Of a stretch of DNA of 64,000 nt, positions 34,102 through 44,159 are shown one piece after another (within the stretch, counting starts at the first letter, position 1; each line of letters starts with the position of its first letter). Made by a program: the position numbers and the translations under genes. The notes below the pieces were generated by a model. That model saw only the letters and a program-made list of their open reading frames with translations, made no database searches and was not told the origin of the DNA. The stretch comes from Deinandra increscens subsp. villosa. Taxonomy: Eukaryota; Streptophyta; Magnoliopsida; Asterales; Asteraceae. The stretch lies in the NCBI GenBank assembly GCA_039602395.1, contig JBCNJP010000019.1, positions 6,030,997-6,094,996 on the forward strand. The letters run 5' to 3'.

Positions 34102-34678
34102 AGGGTATTTGTGACTTTTTTTTTATCAAATTCCTCTCGTTTTTTAAACATTCATAACTCTTACATACGACATTATTTTTAAAAAAAAATACACCATAAA
34201 AACGAGTGTTTTTTATCTTTAAAACGCCTATAGTGTTGTTATATATAAACTTTAAAAAAAATATATATACACTCTTTCAAATGTTCAGATCATTGTGTCA
34301 AAGTGTTCAGATCATGTGTCATATTGTGTCAAAAATGTTCAGATCATTGTGTTATATTGTGTCAAAATGTTCAGATCATTGTGTCACATGGTGTCAAAAA
34401 CAAAAAGAGTATTTAGTTTTATATATAAGAACACCATATATATATACTTTTGACACAATGACACAATGATTTGAACATTTTGACACAATGACACAATGAT
34501 CTAAACATTGTGTCAAAAATCGAAAGAGTAATTTTTTTAATGTTTTTATATAGCAACACTATACGCGTTTAAAAGATAAAAAATGCTCGTTTTAATGGTG
34601 TAATTTTTTTTTAAATAATGTCATATGTGAAAGTTATGAATGTTTTAAAAGAGATGGGGAGGTAGGTAAAAAGTCAAC
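34102..34678. mobile_element. MULE-type MITE with long inverted arms and internal subrepeats
   Basis: The 577 bp is flanked by the 9-bp repeat AAAGATGGA (34093-34101 and 34679-34687), the Mutator duplication length. The arms of about 150 bp are inverted: left ACATTCATAACTCTTACATA, right inverted from TATGTGAAAGTTATGAATGT. The centre has about four direct copies of TGTTCAGATCATTGTGTCA (34280-34400) and inverted copies TTGACACAATGACACAATGA (34447-34515). The outer ends are weaker than the inner arms. Confidence 0.7.
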
Positions 34679-34687
34679 AAAGATGGA

Positions 34688-35438
34688 TAAGACTAAAACG
34701 CTCATCCTTTCCTTTTTAGTAGATCAAGATCCAATGACTGAAATTCCTTCTTATCATTGTTACCCAAACCAAACTTCTAATTTGAACATCTCCCTGTTAA
34801 ACTATGATTTTTTTTATTCTTACTATAATAACTTTGAATTTCTTCGAATCTGTTTCGGATTCGAATCAGATTCAATAAGAATTAATCCTATTCGAATTCG
34901 ATTTGATTTCGGATTTAGCTTTCGAATTATAACCGAATTTAATCCAAGTTTTAAAAATTAAAATTTGAATAATTTGATTCGATTAATTCGAGTATACGAA
35001 GTTGAACACCACTAGTGGAGAGTAGTCATTTGTGTTCAACCCATTATACTGATCATCATATTGAATCGTGTCATTCATCACTCGACGTCATTTTCAATCG
35101 AAATTTAACATTGACTTGGAATAATGAACCAAAACAATTTCATCCGGTCCAACGCAAAAACAATGAGCCAACCTGATAAATATGAGCAAAATTAGACAAA
35201 TCCATTACCATTTAATCCGGATTGCGGTCCTCAGATCTCCAGATAATCGATCTTGGCCCCTATTTAGCCGTGTCATATCCGGGTTTGATTTGTTCTACTT
35301 CAGTCTAGGTTTAGAGTAGTCCACTCCGTATTTAACCATGACGCATCCATAGTCAAAAGATCACCTCACATTGAATACTTTATCTTGATCCATCATCACT
35401 TGACCTTTGCCAAATGGTTAGTTAAACTTGACCTTTTA
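34688..35438. other. Intergenic with TTCGAAT-type repeat
   Basis: 34830-35000 is rich in GATTCGAATC and TTTCGGATT words, a common plant repeat style. No gene was recognised in the interval. Confidence 0.5.
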
Positions 35439-35658
35439 AGGGCTGTTTGGTTTAATCTGTTTCATTATATGCTATATGAATAAGTGTCTGGATGGTAAAG
35501 ACTTGTGTAGAGAGCTGGATGAATAAGCCATTTTTTAAGGTAAATCTCTTAGTGATTCAAACATTTTTTTATTAAGAGGTGCAGACAAACAATTTATATC
35601 TATACGATCCAGACAATTTATCATTTAAAGCTCATTAAGAAGTAAACCAAGCAAGTCC
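35439..35658. mobile_element. Tourist-like MITE upstream of the SLT1-like gene
   Basis: Left end AGGGCTGTTTGGTTTAA and inverted right end GGACTTGCTTGGTTTAC, about 220 bp apart, with TTA on both sides (35436-35438 and 35659-35661). It lies about 210 bp upstream of the putative TATA box at 35868. Confidence 0.68.
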
Positions 35659-35867
35659 TTACATTTTTCATTTTTTTACGACAAAATTTTTATATTTTTC
35701 TCAAATTTCAACTCTAAACATTTTAACTATTAGTAGTAGAATAAGGTTTTGTTATAAAAAAAGTGAGGTGAGACCTGTAACATTAAACATACCAAAAGGG
35801 TGCAATCTGTAATTTAATAACCGGCATTTGGCCACATGGAAAGGCAATCCATCCAATCAATCATTCG

Positions 35868-35876
35868 TTTATAAAA
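35868..35876 (+). promoter_or_regulatory. Candidate core promoter of the SLT1-like gene
   Basis: TTTATAAAA follows two CCAAT/CAATCA motifs (35850-35862). Downstream is a CT-rich leader (36024-36074). Confidence 0.55.
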
Positions 35877-36023
35877 ACGGAGAAGACGGTAACGGCGTGA
35901 AAATCGGCCGTCACATTAACCCCGTTGTTTGTTTCGGCTCAACTAGGGTAGGTCCTTTCTCACAGCGCCAAACCCACACACGGCACCGTCTCTCCCTCCC
36001 TCCTTCCTTCCTACGTTTACAAC

Positions 36024-36027
36024 TCTA

Positions 36028-36060
<33 letters not shown>

Positions 36061-36074
36061 GTTTCTCTCTCTAG
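36024..36074 (+). repeat. CT/CTTT microsatellite in the 5' leader
   Basis: (CT)n is followed by four to five CTTT units and another CT run. Y-rich leader sequences are common near plant transcription starts. Confidence 0.85.
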
Positions 36075-36125
36075 GGTTATCATCAAAAAATTTCCCCCAA
36101 ATCTTGTCTTTGATTGGCGCAACCG

Positions 36126-36492
36126 ATGAAATGCGTTGTCTCCACAGGTATCGTTCGATCCTGTCCCTGATTTCCTCTCAGTATCTTGATTTTTCCAGGG
36201 TTAGGGTTTCGTTGATCGTTCCTTTATCGTCAAATTGATTGTATTTGTATTTGTCCACCGATTCATCCGGTACCCGAAATCCGATTAATGCTAATTTGTT
36301 AGAGGATTTTTGTAATTTTATCTTGTCTCTATGTAATTGAAATGTATCTAAGGCGGTTCTGTTGTGTTGAGTATGCTGTAAATTGATTTTGGGGGATAAA
36401 AAAAAGGGGGATCTTGATTTCTTTGATGATTTAGGTTTTAGCCTTTAGGACATGATTGTGTGAGGTTTTTCTCTCATGCTGTTGAGTGTTGA
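36126..36492 (+). promoter_or_regulatory. Predicted spliced uORF overlapping the SLT1-like start codon
   Basis: A leader donor CTCCACAG|GTATCG (exon ends 36147) and acceptor GCCTTTAG (exon resumes 36449) define an intron in the leader. In the spliced leader an ATG at 36126 opens a 21-codon frame that crosses the junction and stops at 36490-36492. That is 17 nt inside the main ORF (ATG 36476) and in another frame. If translated it would oppose initiation at the main ATG. It depends on the predicted splice sites; an alternative acceptor at 36440-36441 would change the frame. Confidence 0.45.
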
Positions 36493-38062
36493 TTGTGGTG
36501 GGACTAACGATTCCACCGAGGAAGATATAAACACGATAATGCCTGCAAAGGAAAAACATGGTGGGGATTTGCTGACAACCTTATCCATGGATAATAACCA
36601 TCTATCGACTACCCTGTCGATGGATTCGAGCTTATCGGTACATGACGAGATGGAGAGAGAGCTGAATCGAGCGGTGGTTCTTAGCTTACCGCCTGATATC
36701 AATCTCCCACTCTCGGCAGAGCCCAGCCCTCCGCCATCTTCGTGGAATGATACTTGTGATATGTTGGATGTCGGATTAGGTCCTCAACATTATGAGGTGG
36801 AAAGAAATATTAATGTGACAAAGATTGGGAAAAAGTGTGCTAAACGGCTTGATAGCGTGTGGGGTGCGTGGTTTTTCTTCAATTTCTACTTCAAACCGGC
36901 GTTGAATGAGAAGTCGAGGAACAAAGTGAATCGGGAAAATGGGTATGAGAAATCGGATTTGAAGTTGGATGTTTTCTTGGTTCAGCATGATATGGAGAAT
37001 ATGTATATGTGGACTTTTAAAGAGAGGCCTGAGAACGCGTTGGGGAAGATGCAGCTAAGAAGTTATATGAACGGGCATTCGCGCCAAGGTGAAAAACCGT
37101 TTCCATTTAGTGCTGATAAAGGGTTTGTTCGGTCTCACAGAATGCAAAGAAAACACTACAGGGGACTCTCGAATCCTCAATGTGTTCATGGGATTGAAGT
37201 TGTTCGTTCCCCGAATTTAACGGGAATAGATGATGAAGAAAGAAAAAGATGGATTGAGCTTACAGGAAGAGATTTAAACTTTTCTATCCCTCTTGATGCT
37301 AGTGATTTTGGTTCTTGGAGGAATCTTCCTAGTACGGATTTTGAAATCGAACGACCCCCTGTTAGTAGAAACAATTCTTCTAACGGGAATCATCAACAAT
37401 CAAAAAGACTGCTAAATGGTTCAGGGTTGAATCTTTCAACTCAATCATTAGAGCATGTTAATGGTGAAGCAAACGGGAATTCGAATGGGATGGATCTTAT
37501 GGCTGGGTGCAATAGTAAACGAAAGAAAACCTTCTTCCCACATGGTAACGATGATGATACTTCTGATGGGATTCTTGATGTCCATCATGTGGAGCCAAAT
37601 TGGTTGACTGATTTTTCAGGGGTTATGAGAAATGCATATGGGCCGGTGACAGCTGCCAAGACTATCTATGAAGATGAAGAAGGGTTCTTGATTGTTGTAA
37701 GCTTGCCTTGTGCCGATCTTCAACGGGTCAAAGTTACATGGAAAAACACACTGTCACATGGTATTGTAAAGATCTTTTGTGTTAGCACAGGGTGTATGCC
37801 TACTTTGAAAAGAAAAGATAGGACTTTTAAGCTGACTGATCCTGCACCTGAACACTGCCCTCCAGGGGAGTTCATTCGAGAAATACCTCTTCCAACACGT
37901 ATTCCTGAAGATGCTAAGTTAGAAGCCTACGGTGATGAAAGCGGGACCATGCTTGAGATTATTGTGCCCAAACATCGGGAAGGACCGGAAGAACATGAAG
38001 TTCGTGTTTGTCTTCGTCCCTATGAACGCCCGTATGTTGACTTGACAGAAACTTTAATTTAA
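36476..38062 (+). CDS. SLT1: SLT1-like HSP20-like (alpha-crystallin-fold) protein
   Basis: The single coding exon encodes 528 residues. Strongly conserved blocks of the plant SLT1 (sodium- and lithium-tolerant 1) family are visible: AVVLSLPPDINLPLSAE, KLDVFLVQHDMENMYMW, MQLRSYMNGHSRQGE, RSHRMQRKHYRGLSNPQCVH and ELTGRDLNFSIP. The C-terminal part (about 390-520: PVTAAKTIYEDEEGFLIVVS, GEFIREIPLPTRIPEDAKLE, LEIIVPKHR) has the HSP20/alpha-crystallin strand pattern. SLT1 proteins are cytosolic chaperone-like factors linked to ion homeostasis under salt stress. The middle (about 325-380) is Ser/Asn-rich with basic SKRKKTF. It appears intact. Whether it corresponds to SLT1 itself or a close paralogue cannot be settled here. 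A leader intron and an overlapping uORF precede it. Confidence 0.88.
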   Translation: MLLSVDCGGTNDSTEEDINTIMPAKEKHGGDLLTTLSMDNNHLSTTLSMDSSLSVHDEMERELNRAVVLSLPPDINLPLSAEPSPPPSSWNDTCDMLDVGLGPQHYEVERNINVTKIGKKCAKRLDSVWGAWFFFNFYFKPALNEKSRNKVNRENGYEKSDLKLDVFLVQHDMENMYMWTFKERPENALGKMQLRSYMNGHSRQGEKPFPFSADKGFVRSHRMQRKHYRGLSNPQCVHGIEVVRSPNLTGIDDEERKRWIELTGRDLNFSIPLDASDFGSWRNLPSTDFEIERPPVSRNNSSNGNHQQSKRLLNGSGLNLSTQSLEHVNGEANGNSNGMDLMAGCNSKRKKTFFPHGNDDDTSDGILDVHHVEPNWLTDFSGVMRNAYGPVTAAKTIYEDEEGFLIVVSLPCADLQRVKVTWKNTLSHGIVKIFCVSTGCMPTLKRKDRTFKLTDPAPEHCPPGEFIREIPLPTRIPEDAKLEAYGDESGTMLEIIVPKHREGPEEHEVRVCLRPYERPYVDLTETLI

Positions 38063-39624
38063 AAATTCATGGGTAGGGGTGATCACAGAAGAAAATGTCA
38101 CTATTTTCATTCTTTTTGCTAACCTTACCACATACTCCATTTATTCTCATCAAAATTGCAGCAAAAAACTTCAATTTAGTGTATGGTGAAAAGTAAAGGT
38201 TGCACTTTTCATGAGACTAAGCAATAGAAACTCAAAAGGGGGAGAAAGTTGCATTCTATAGATAGGTTTTCGGCTCTTCCTTTACGTCTTTCCCTGTTGA
38301 ATCATTCAAATATCAAAAAAAAAAAAAAAGGAAAAAAAAATCTGTATAAGTGTCATGTTTTTGTTTTTAGTAGGACAATTTGGTAGTGATTTGTAATAGA
38401 TCATGGTTGCTTTGTGTGCCATCTTTGATCTATACTTTATCTGAATATAGTGTTTGTTTGCATCATTTAACCCAAGAATGGTTGTGATGCCACATTGGTT
38501 GCCTGAATTAATGGCGGTTTGTACAGGAAAGATGGCCCGAGTATAATCTTTGGGCATATATGTGTCCCTCTATGTTTTTTGAATTGCAAAGATTACATTT
38601 TTTTATTTCAGTTTAGGCTGCACAGCATAATAAAAATGTTAGCTGGTTGTATTGTTGTATGTTATCTTTTAACCTGGTGTCTGAATGTCTGATCCTGTGC
38701 TGAATTTGTTTGACTGTAAATCTCAACATCTTTAGAATTGTTCCTAGTACTAGTAAATTTTAGCAATTATAGGGTTACAGATCACTTCTTCCTTATTCAT
38801 CTTGTCTTCAAATCCTCTGCCTCTGCAACCTGACCAGAATCATGCAATGAAGCTATCTTATCATCCTTAATGGTGTCCCTTATGTTGTAAGCACACATTG
38901 GCAAATGCAGAAGATCAATTCACCTTCTTTTTTTACTTTTGTGCATAGTATTTATATCATAGTGATAGGGAAGGAAACCTTGATTCTGTGGCAAAATCTT
39001 GGTTTACCAAGGGAAAGCTTCTGTGATTGATGAATGTTGAGGGCCATATATCCAGCTTTAGTTGTGATTTACTTGGTGCTGTTGGTTAATAGGAGGTTGG
39101 AGGATTCTTTGAGTTTGTTGTGATATACTTGGTCCTCTTGACTGTTGATTAATAGGATGTTAGAGGGTTCTGTGAGTTTTTTTCATTGTGTTCCCTAATT
39201 CAAATTTTGTTGAAAAAAAGAATAAATACAACCTGGTAGCTCCAGTCTCCAGACAGGCCCTTGTTGAAAAAGGAAAGAATAAACTTCAAGCTATTGCAAT
39301 AAGTGAATCCATCTATGTTTCAAATCATTAATAATGAGAATCAGTATGTGACTATGTGTTAAGAGTTTCAATTGGTTTTTGTAGATGAAATCCAAATGTC
39401 CTTTATTAACTTTGCTAATCATACATTATTAAATCAACAAATACTTGAGAAAAATGGTAACTAATTTAAGTGAAGCTCTGGAAATTTGAATTAAGAGATC
39501 AGACTTTTTTTTGAACGGTGGTTTCAATTATAACGGCCCCCGCTACTTCTTTAACTTTCAAATTTTATATTTGGGTCTCCATCAAAGAAGACATTGAGCA
39601 ACTTCATTATCATCATCCACAGAT
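38063..39624. other. SLT1-like 3' UTR and intergenic DNA
   Basis: The 3' UTR has a poly-A run at about 38313-38340. Near 39060-39180 two imperfect copies of TACTTGGTSCT..GTTGATTAATAGGA occur. No gene was recognised. Confidence 0.5.
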
Positions 39625-39870
39625 GATGATGGTATTTCTTCTGGGATCTTGGCCCTTGATCTTAAGGAGATGGTATTTTTAAGGATAAAACTACCGGTTC
39701 GACTGCCAAGACACGGGGAAGTGCCTCGTTTGGGATCAAAAGACGGATGCCTTTGCATGATTAGCACCCTTTGTCACACTATATTTGATTTGTGGGTGAT
39801 GAGGAAAGATCAATGCTCAATATGGCTGAAAGTACACCCATTCATACTCTCTTCGTCCGATAATATTCGC
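39625..39870 (+). pseudogene. F-box-associated (FBA) domain fragment
   Basis: An open stretch encodes GISSGILALDLKEMVFLRIK, then LPRLGSKDGCLCMI-like sequence (VPRLGSKDGCLCMI) and FDLWVMRKDQCSIWLKV. This is the order typical of FBA domains (formatted as ILAFDL..LP..L..GCLC..DIWVMK..SW.K). There is no F-box or start upstream and no continuation, so it is an isolated fragment of about 75 residues. Substrate or function cannot be inferred. Confidence 0.6.
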
Positions 39871-40602
39871 AAGCCCTTTCGCCCCCCTCACGAGCTAAAA
39901 TTGGGTGAAGGGCGTTGCCCATATAGTGCCGGTGAAGAAAGTTGGTGGTCTTGAAAGGGCTTTATAATGCAATGATTGCAAGGGTTTGAAGGGGCTTTAA
40001 CCATTACACCCCAATTTGCCCAATTTATGATCAAGTCCTTTGCCACGTCATCCGTCACTCCGTCAGATGACAAAAAACGCTCAAAAAAGAGGCTTGAAAA
40101 AGCTTAACAACTACACTTAACTAACATATACCATATTGTGCAATGTGCAAATACACAGGAATGGACTTATGGTCAAGATTAACACTGGTTAGAGAAAATG
40201 ATATAATCTATTATTAACTTATCAGGGGGAATTCAATTATTATGCGATAATAGTGACATTGGACAGATGGACTTAAACTATTAAACAAAAGATAAACTTT
40301 GAAAAAAGGTTGCAAAAAAAGGATAGAAAAAAGAATAAAGCAAAGTCCTGATACCAATCATCATCCTCTTCCTTCTTTTTCTTCACAGATTTCAGTAGTT
40401 CACACACCTATCTCTCTGCTTTGATGCTTTCTTCCACCATCCTCTATTTTTTTATGCTCCTCATGGAAATCATGCCTCCTCACCCTTTAGACCTCCCCAA
40501 GACCCATATATAATAAAATCAACATTATTATTCCACCACCTTGATATATATCTCGATCATCATTCAACCCCTGCCGTAATTATAAACGAGCTAGGAAGAT
40601 CG
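39871..40602. other. Short repeat and promoter region of the CASP-like gene
   Basis: 39870-40075 has MITE-like words (GAAGGGCGTTGCCCATA; CACCCCAATTTGCCCAATTT) with partial inverted symmetry (AATTGGGTGAAGGGC). 40340-40600 holds the CASP-like leader, with CT-rich sequence. Confidence 0.45.
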
Positions 40603-41804
40603 ATGACCCGAAACGGCAGCGTGGAGACCCCGTCACCGAGACCTCGGATCCACCAGACTCATCCGCAAGACACACCTCCCTTCCACTCCACCGTCTCCCA
40701 GCGCAAGCTTCGCCGTTTCAATCACTTCATTTTCGTCTTCCGTCTCGCTGCCTTCTGCTTTTCGCTCTCGGCAGCTGTGTTTATGCTCGTGAACAAGTCC
40801 GGTTCTCATCCTCGCTGGTACGACTTCAGTGCCTTCAGGTAAACTAACTAACTTTCGGTCTGTTTGTTATCCTCACCACCTCCCGACTCGGTTTCAAATC
40901 TCAGAGTGGGTCGGCCGTAATTTTAGACATGAGTCAATAGTTTTGACCGAGCTAGCCATATTTTTTAATGTAATCAGACGTCCTAACCACTAACCGAGTC
41001 AGTAATCAAAACTGACTAGAGCTAGTTAGTTAGTTAAAATCTAACAGCCCAAGTCATTAAGTCAACAGTTAGAGTTGACTGGAACCCTGTTTGCTATCCT
41101 CTCATTCACCCAACTTAATTTTAGGGAAATTAAATACCGAAAATTGATGCTAAATAATAAAACGTACTCTACAGATTTGTTGTAGCGGCGAACGGGATAG
41201 TCGCTTTATATTCATTATTCGAAATGGTTGCTTCTGCTTGGGAGATTGCTCGAGGCTCCACCCTTTTTCCCGAAATCTTCCAAGTCTGGTTCGATTTCGG
41301 CCACGATCAGGTTTACCACCACTCATTATTTGTAAATAATTTACACGTTTCAGTTCGTGTACTTTTTCTTTTATTGTTTTTCAAAAAGACTCATTATCCG
41401 GAAATTAACATTCAAAATTTTCAAGGCCATTAATGGCGCTACTTTTATTGTGGATACGTGAGTGTTCGTACGTATCTGTGGAAACATGTTAAAAACACGA
41501 ACATTCTGACGTCCGTAAAGCAGACGGCGTTAGTAGTTAGTACTGAGTGAGTGAACAGAACGGTAACGAGGAGTTTAATTTTGTGTAGGTTTTTGCGTAC
41601 TTGTTGCTGTCAGCGGGCTCGGCGGGGGCGGAGTTGGCGAGGCAGCTTCGAGGTATTAACGCCACATGCAATGCGTTTTGCGTCCAATCGGATATCGCGG
41701 TGGCGTTAGGATTTGCGGGATTTTTGTTTCTGATGATCTCGTCTTTACTGTCGGGATTTAGAGTTGTGTGTTTCATGATCAACGGGTCTAGATTTCATGT
41801 TTAG
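40603..41804 (+). CDS. CASP-like protein (CASPL4 group)
   Basis: Three exons (40603-40838, 41175-41310, 41589-41804) join in frame to 195 residues. The variable N-terminus (about 1-45) is Pro/Ser/His-rich. Four membrane segments follow, consistent with MARVEL-like CASPL topology: HFIFVFRLAAFCFSLSAAVF (about 48-67), RFVVAANGIVALYSLFEMVA (about 79-98), VFAYLLLSAGSAGAELAR (about 125-142) and VALGFAGFLFLMISSLLSGF (about 165-184). Arg in the first segment and Asp/Glu near the third are conserved in the family; both regions keep charges here. CASPLs form membrane domains and relate to Casparian-strip scaffolds. Subgroup 4 is inferred from the NxSGSHPRWYDFSAFRF pattern. It appears intact. Confidence 0.88.
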
Positions 41805-44159
41805 GATTGTTGAGACACACTGGATTGCTTGTTGTGTGTGAGGACTGATTTGATATGGTGTGCCGTGATTATTCAATTTGTTTAATGATTTTGTGCCTAG
41901 GTGGAGAAGTGTACAATTTTATACCCATGCTTTGAGCCTTTGACCAGGGGCTTCGAAACAAAAAACTCTTCAAATGGAAAGCCACACTCTTAATTGACTA
42001 ATTAGCCAATGATCGACGGTCTAACTGGTTGAGGTCATGCACATAAATGCATTAAAAGATAGAGGTCTTACGTTCAAGTTCTACCTATGGCTAAAAATAG
42101 AGGTTTCGGGTTGGACTAGCGGATTTTTCTCATCTATGGTGGGTTTTTCGTTTTCTCATGAGGGTGGTCATCAGGTCATCTACTCGGGAAATAGAGTCTT
42201 ATGGAGATGATCGAGTGGACCAGTTAGTTGATCGTCAGTAATTCAAAATTTTCATTAACAAAATTTGACTAGGTCATGGCTATGACCTATACCAGACCGA
42301 ATTAAGTATAATAATTTTAAATAAACATATACTTAAACACTTGACGTAATAATAATAAACATAATTATCCTAAAATAAGTACAAGATAATATACCTAACC
42401 CTATCTCCATACATGCTAATAATACAAAATATGAGGGTCTAATAAAAAATTTACATTATTAGAGCAATGTTAAGCGGGGGCTTTTTCCCTCTCTCACCAT
42501 AAATTAAGAACACTAGACAACCTACATCGATACTACTCCGTTTCTTTTTCGTTCATGATGTGGCTTTCGATGGTTCCCACTGTGTAACAACTATGATACC
42601 GAAGGGCTACTTTTATAAGTTAATCATATAGAAAGAAACTTGGTTTATCAAAAATTCTGAAAACCTAGTAGTACTTTTTTCTGATGTTCATTTACTGTTG
42701 TTGTAATATTATTTTAATTACTATGAATATTTACGAGCGTGTTGCGCCGGAGAGGACTGGGTGGACCATCTCTACAAAGGCGAGGACTTCTACATCGAGT
42801 TCCACTGATTCGAAAACATTCATGGCATGATCTGCCAAGAAGTCTGCAAATGTCTGTCCTTTAACCGCCTTCATAGGAATGTACCGAAAAGTAATTTCGT
42901 TATTTCGATCAGTCCTAAACAAAATTCAACTTCTATGCAGGAAAACCAACACCTTTAACGTCTATTTTCTAAAAATCAGAGTCTCACACGTGCATTTTAA
43001 AAAGTTGAATATGAAAACATCTATGATTATGTTGCGAAAAATTCTGAAAAACGTAACTGCAAATAACTAATACTTGAATTGTATGTTCTTGAGTAACTCA
43101 GTTAGCGACTTAGCATATAAGGAGACGAAACTTATGTCCGGTTTCATACAATATCCCTAGTATAACCCGCATACCAAGTGTGTGGTTTTGAATGACAGGT
43201 TTATTTCTTTGAAAATCCGACCCGAACCAAACAAATAGTCTTGAAAAATTATATAATAAAATGAAGCCGTCGGAAATAAAAGGGTTACCAAAGTGGAGTC
43301 AACCAAATGATTCGACTCGGACCGCATCCGGTCAGAACCCAATTATTTAATTTACCTTCATCCACTCGGTGCTCTCAATTCTCCAACGACTCATCACCAT
43401 CACCGAATAAACCGATACCTTCCACCCTTCACCGCCATTGTAGACAGAGAAATTTCCAGGTAACTAACCGCTGTTTCTTATGAATATCTTAATCTTTATC
43501 TGAGCAAGTATTTGTATAATCATTTGTCTGATTTTCATTGATTCAATAAAGCGCAATCGATTATGTTTTCATTGCTTCAATAGGTCAAACGACTATATTG
43601 ATGTTGTTTATGATAGTATTAACAATCTGTGGTGCGTTTTTGTTTGAATAGTTCTTCCGACATCCGGAATTCACTCTCCGGAATCGATCGAGTATATGTA
43701 GAATTTTAATTGAAAAGAATGGAGTGATTCGGGCTGGAATTTCGTTTCATTTTATATTTTTTATCTAACACAATTTCAGAGTTGTTCTTGATGCAAATTT
43801 TACTTCTGATCTTTGTGAACACGTTTCTAGTTTATAAACCTGTGAAATTTTATTGTTTCCTTTGTGATTCATACATTTATAAGAACCAGGATACATTTAT
43901 CAAAAGTTAGATATTATTATTCATCTTTGCCAATGATGTTTATTAGTTGAAAAGGAAAAGGAAACCTGTGTGTTATGACAAAAGATTTCTATGATACACA
44001 TTAGGTTAATAAATTAGTAAGGATGAATATGTCAAATTCTTGACACATTGTGCTTGAAATAGATATGGGAAGCTTTTTGGTTGTGAGAACTCTGCAAATG
44101 TTTAATTTGATTATTCAAACAGTCAATGAAGTTTATGGTCTGATGAAGGATGTGAAGTG
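41805..44159. other. Intergenic; leader exon of the CRAL-TRIO gene near its right end
   Basis: It contains a retroelement fragment (42731-42922, minus). A probable noncoding first exon of the next gene lies at 43380-43459, ending TTTCCAG|GTAACT. The rest is AT-rich without recognised genes. Confidence 0.5.
42731..42922 (-). pseudogene. Retrotransposon pol (RNase H-region) fragment
   Basis: RYIPMKAVKGQTFADFLADH matches the conserved ALKGQALADFLADHP-type motif in the RNase H connection of plant LTR-retrotransposon polyproteins. Only about 60 residues remain and no LTR or other pol motif was found nearby. Confidence 0.72.

Noticed and set aside
34683..34961. 92-codon frame
   Set aside because: Much of it is the TTCGAAT-type repeat translated as IRINPIRIRFDF; repeat artefact.
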